A stretch of DNA of 64,000 bases. Origin: Cinclus cinclus. Its lineage: Eukaryota; Chordata; Aves; Passeriformes; Cinclidae. The notes under the pieces are model-generated. The model saw only the letters and a program-made list of their open reading frames with translations, did no database searches and was not told the DNA's origin. The translations under genes were made by a program, and so were the position numbers. This document shows, in pieces, positions 60,950 to 64,000 of this stretch. How positions within the stretch are numbered: position 1 is the first letter of the stretch; each line of letters opens with the position of its first letter. Where the stretch lies: positions 2,046,001 to 2,110,000 of the forward strand of contig NC_085053.1 in the NCBI RefSeq assembly GCF_963662255.1, written 5' to 3'.

Positions 60950-61205
60950 CCGATTCACACTTCAAAAATGAACTCACACCGTCCTCTCAGTGCAATTTTG
61001 CTTTCGTTCAATAGTTTTCTAAGCAGATATTCCATCAGCTTTGTGCTTGAGGATCCTTCACAGCCATGGCATTTACAGCAAATCACATTATCTTGCTGCA
61101 GCCAGATTTTTGGCTTAAAACAAATAAATTTAAATTCGTATGAATAAAAGATTGCCTCACAAATGTCTTCAAGAAATTCGTGCCCCAAATCCACAATGCC
61201 AACAT
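60950..61205. promoter_or_regulatory. candidate conserved non-coding element in intron 2
   Basis: A long unique AT-rich block with GCAATTTTGC, CAAATCACATTATC and AAATAAATTTAAATTCG. Confidence 0.38.
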
Positions 61206-62474
61206 TTTGCCTTGCACAAAAATAACATAAATTGGGAAGCTACAACTGAATGGGCAAAGCCTGCTCCAGCCAGGCAGAAAGAGAGCAGTACATTGCTCAG
61301 CTACAGAAGTAATGATGACCTTGCATGATTTAACAGTAGAGGCAGGAGAGCTTGGCTGGGCCTGTTTCTCCTCAGACCTAAAAGTGCAGCCTTCAAAGCT
61401 GCAAAATATTGAACATCTCAGCTTGGGTGAATAATCAAGTTTTCAGTGCATGGACAACTCAACACTCATGGTAAGACTGGCATTTTAGATCCAAGCAGAC
61501 GTTCCATTTCAGTTTGTGCGTGCTCTACATCCAAATTTCCTCCAATTTTACTTGGTGCCTTGCACACACATGGAAAACCCTCCCCTGTGCACTGAGAGGC
61601 TCAAGAGAAATGGCTCCCAAGACAATTATGAACTGGCCCACGCTGGGTCAGGATGCAGCGAGATCCCTCTCCCCAGCAGACAGAATGGATGAAGCTGTGG
61701 AACCTCGGTGCCAGCAAAGACTTGCAGGAATGTGAGGACTAGGTCTGTGCCTCCTGCAAGATGGACCTGCAAGCGTTGCCATTGGATCCAGCTGAACACA
61801 GCCAAAAGCTCCCAAAGCGTCCAGTGCTGCTCAGCCCAGCTGCTCCGACCTGCTTGCAACTGGTACATTCCGAAATTCCCAGTCTACATCCTTCACGGTG
61901 CCCTGTGAGTCCCTTCGGCTTTTACTTAAGGTGTTGGGAACACACATCACTGCTCTTTGCGCTACAAATTACTGGGAAACCACCATGGAAAACGTCCCTG
62001 CTGTGTTGGGGTGACTGGGAGCTCCATCTTTTCAACCTCAAATAGTCCTTCAGGACTTTTCACTGGAGAAGCCCTTCAAAAAGCAACCCAGTGGTTGCTC
62101 CATTTCCAGAGAAAACAAATACAACCAGAGAAATACTAAGGAAGGGGAGAGGCACATCTTGCTACTCCTCTCCAGAGGATGGGAGACATAGCCATACCCC
62201 GTGACATTCCCCAGCCATCAATAACCACCCCAAATGCTAGTGTAGAAATTTTAACCTGAAAATAAAGTGGGGAGGGGGGGTGTGTGGAAGCTCCCAAATA
62301 TAATCATCTAAAACTGAGCCTCCAATGCCATACAGGCCAGGAGGGCAGCGTGGCCCAAGGACCTGGGCTGGGGAGATGAGAGGTGGCAGATCTGCCCCTC
62401 GTTGCAGACCAGCACACACACGTGTCACAGACATGTGTGTGCTCCTTTCGGGCTGAAGACTTTGGTCCCTCCTC

Positions 62475-62660
62475 ATCTGCACGGTTCGAATTAATTATAC
62501 ACTTTAATTTCATGAATTATTAATTTGATTCTGACTCGGCAGCTTACGATTATCCAGCGCTACAGACTACGCAATTCCAGCTTCATTAAAACATCACCAG
62601 CTGCCTGAGAGACAGACATTAAATAGCAGAGAGTAATAATAAAATTAAGCTCCCTGCACA
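62475..62660. promoter_or_regulatory. candidate homeodomain-dense element in intron 2
   Basis: Contains GAATTAATTATACAC, TTTAATTTCATGAATTATT, ACGATTATCC, TTCATTAAAAC and ACATTAAATAGC, followed by a CACGCGG-type GC-rich edge. Confidence 0.48.
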
Positions 62661-62934
62661 TAGCAACAGAGTCTTCCCCAGCCGCACGCGGCGAGGGCCC
62701 AACTGGTTAATAGGCCCTTTCCAGGAGCTTTATTCCCTTCCCCAGGCTGGTCCCACCCCGCTCCTTTCACTGGAAGGATGCTACTGCTGGGATGCACGGC
62801 AGCAGAGGACTGGGGCTCTGCAGGAGCACCCCGGGGATGGGGGGCACAGCCAGTGATGAGGGTGAGCAGCATCCCCCTCCCGACGCCCTCCTCCGTGCCC
62901 GCAGCAAGGACGGGGAGGGCTCCGGGGCTAACAT

Positions 62935-63350
62935 TGCCTCCAAATAAATAAAAGCTGGAGCGCTGCCTCCCAGCGTCTCCCTGGCAAAACAATTTATAGA
63001 GGGAAAATGTCGGAATTTAGACATTCCATTTAGCTGCTTCAGAAATCTAAGGACCCCAAACCTTGTGGGATTTGAGAAATCGATGGAATTAATTAAGGGA
63101 GATGTCCAGCGGTCTCCGCTAAGTAATCAGCAGGTACAGTAGACCTGAAATTCTATAAAGAAAAATGGGAAGGGATGACATTGAAGGAGGCAGTGGGGAT
63201 TAAAAAATGAGCATCCGAGTGGTAAAGGCGCACACCCATTGATCGCTGCATTACGGATTAAGGCTTCAACGAGCAGCCAGAAGATTCTGTAGCAGAAAAT
63301 GGTTACAGAGGATGAGCATGAGCAGAGCGGATATATATAACCTCTGACAG
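62935..63350. promoter_or_regulatory. candidate conserved non-coding element in intron 2
   Basis: About 400 bp of unique sequence with ACAATTTATAG, GGAATTAATTAAGG, CCATTGATCGC and TACGGATTAAGG, dropping off into GC-rich purine sequence after 63360. Confidence 0.45.
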
Positions 63351-64000
63351 CCAGGAACAACTGAGACGGAGGACAGCTCTGCGGCGAACCCCAGAGCAAG
63401 AAAGTTTTGGGGAAGGGGAGGAAGGGGAAGCAGGGAGAGCCTGGAGGGAGCCATTTTGTGCAAGGCAGACCTGCCCAGGAGGAGGGAGCGGTGCCACCTC
63501 GGGGAGGAAGGCACCCAGAGCCTGATCGGGGACATGGGGGTGGGCAGGGATGTGGGGAGGGGGCACTGACCTGAGACGCTGCTCCAGCAGCAATTAATGT
63601 CTGGGAGTGGGGAACAATCCAAGCAGGCACACGTTCACAGAGCAGACCTGCCTGCCTGTCACAGGGCCCTCCAGGGCACGCTTCAACTCCCTGCCCTGCA
63701 GTGGGCTCTCACAGAGACCACTGCCTTCAACCCTACCCCACCTGGCAGCCCCAACCTTTGGTTTCCCAACCATGCTACCTCCCACCAGGTGGCTGCATCT
63801 GAGCCATGGCAGCAGCTTCCCAAGTCACTGTGCCCACAGCCCAGCTCCAGGACGCGAAGCTACCTGGCCCCGAACGCCAGGCTGGACTCTCCTCTGAGAG
63901 CAGCAGCAGGGAATGCTGTGTTCAGGAGCACCATCCACCCTCTGGAAGGAAACAGATAGGGCACGATCGTGTCTTCAGACACTCTGGGTATGTACAGGAG

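Overview
The window looks like avian nuclear DNA. It carries four fragments of CR1 LINEs with the typical bird 3' end, two complete solo LTRs, many microsatellites, and one recognisable gene. That gene is PBX1 on the minus strand, a TALE-class homeodomain transcription factor. The PBX1 exon sequences translate to a protein that, as far as I can recall the vertebrate sequence, is unchanged over the visible part (about residues 89-430). A songbird or close relative is plausible, but the sequence alone does not prove it.

Layout, in window order (the gene reads right to left). Positions 1 to about 11715 lie downstream of PBX1 and contain no supportable gene. They hold GC-rich minisatellites, AT-rich tracts, one CR1 fragment and a string of AT-rich, homeobox-motif-rich islands that resemble conserved non-coding elements. 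About 11715-16151 is the terminal exon: the last 30 codons, the stop at 16059-16061 and a roughly 4.3 kb 3' UTR. Then come exon 8 (22487-22576), exon 7 (24101-24213), exon 6 (31495-31654), exon 5 (34694-34829), exon 4 (35769-35959) and exon 3 (39046-39290), numbered as in human PBX1. All visible junctions are GT-AG, and exon lengths (245, 191, 136, 160, 113, 90 bp, then 93 bp of coding sequence) keep the frame. From 39291 to the right edge is intron 2. Exons 1 and 2 (the first 265 coding bases) lie beyond the window.

The visible coding part spans the end of the PBC-A region, the alanine linker, PBC-B, the TALE homeodomain split over exons 5 and 6, and the C-terminal tail. Skipping the 113-bp exon 7 shifts the frame and ends the protein at a TGA inside exon 8, which gives the known PBX1b form. 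That alternative stop is intact here.

The rest of the window is non-coding. Its main interest is regulatory: AT-rich islands with clustered TAATTA, TGATTAAT and TGACAG cores in intron 2, intron 8 and downstream. There are also two 427-bp solo LTRs of one family, one of them only 69 bp upstream of the exon 3 splice acceptor. I found no novel multi-gene system, CRISPR array, tRNA or rRNA. Calls of conserved non-coding elements rest on composition and motif content only, because no alignment could be run.
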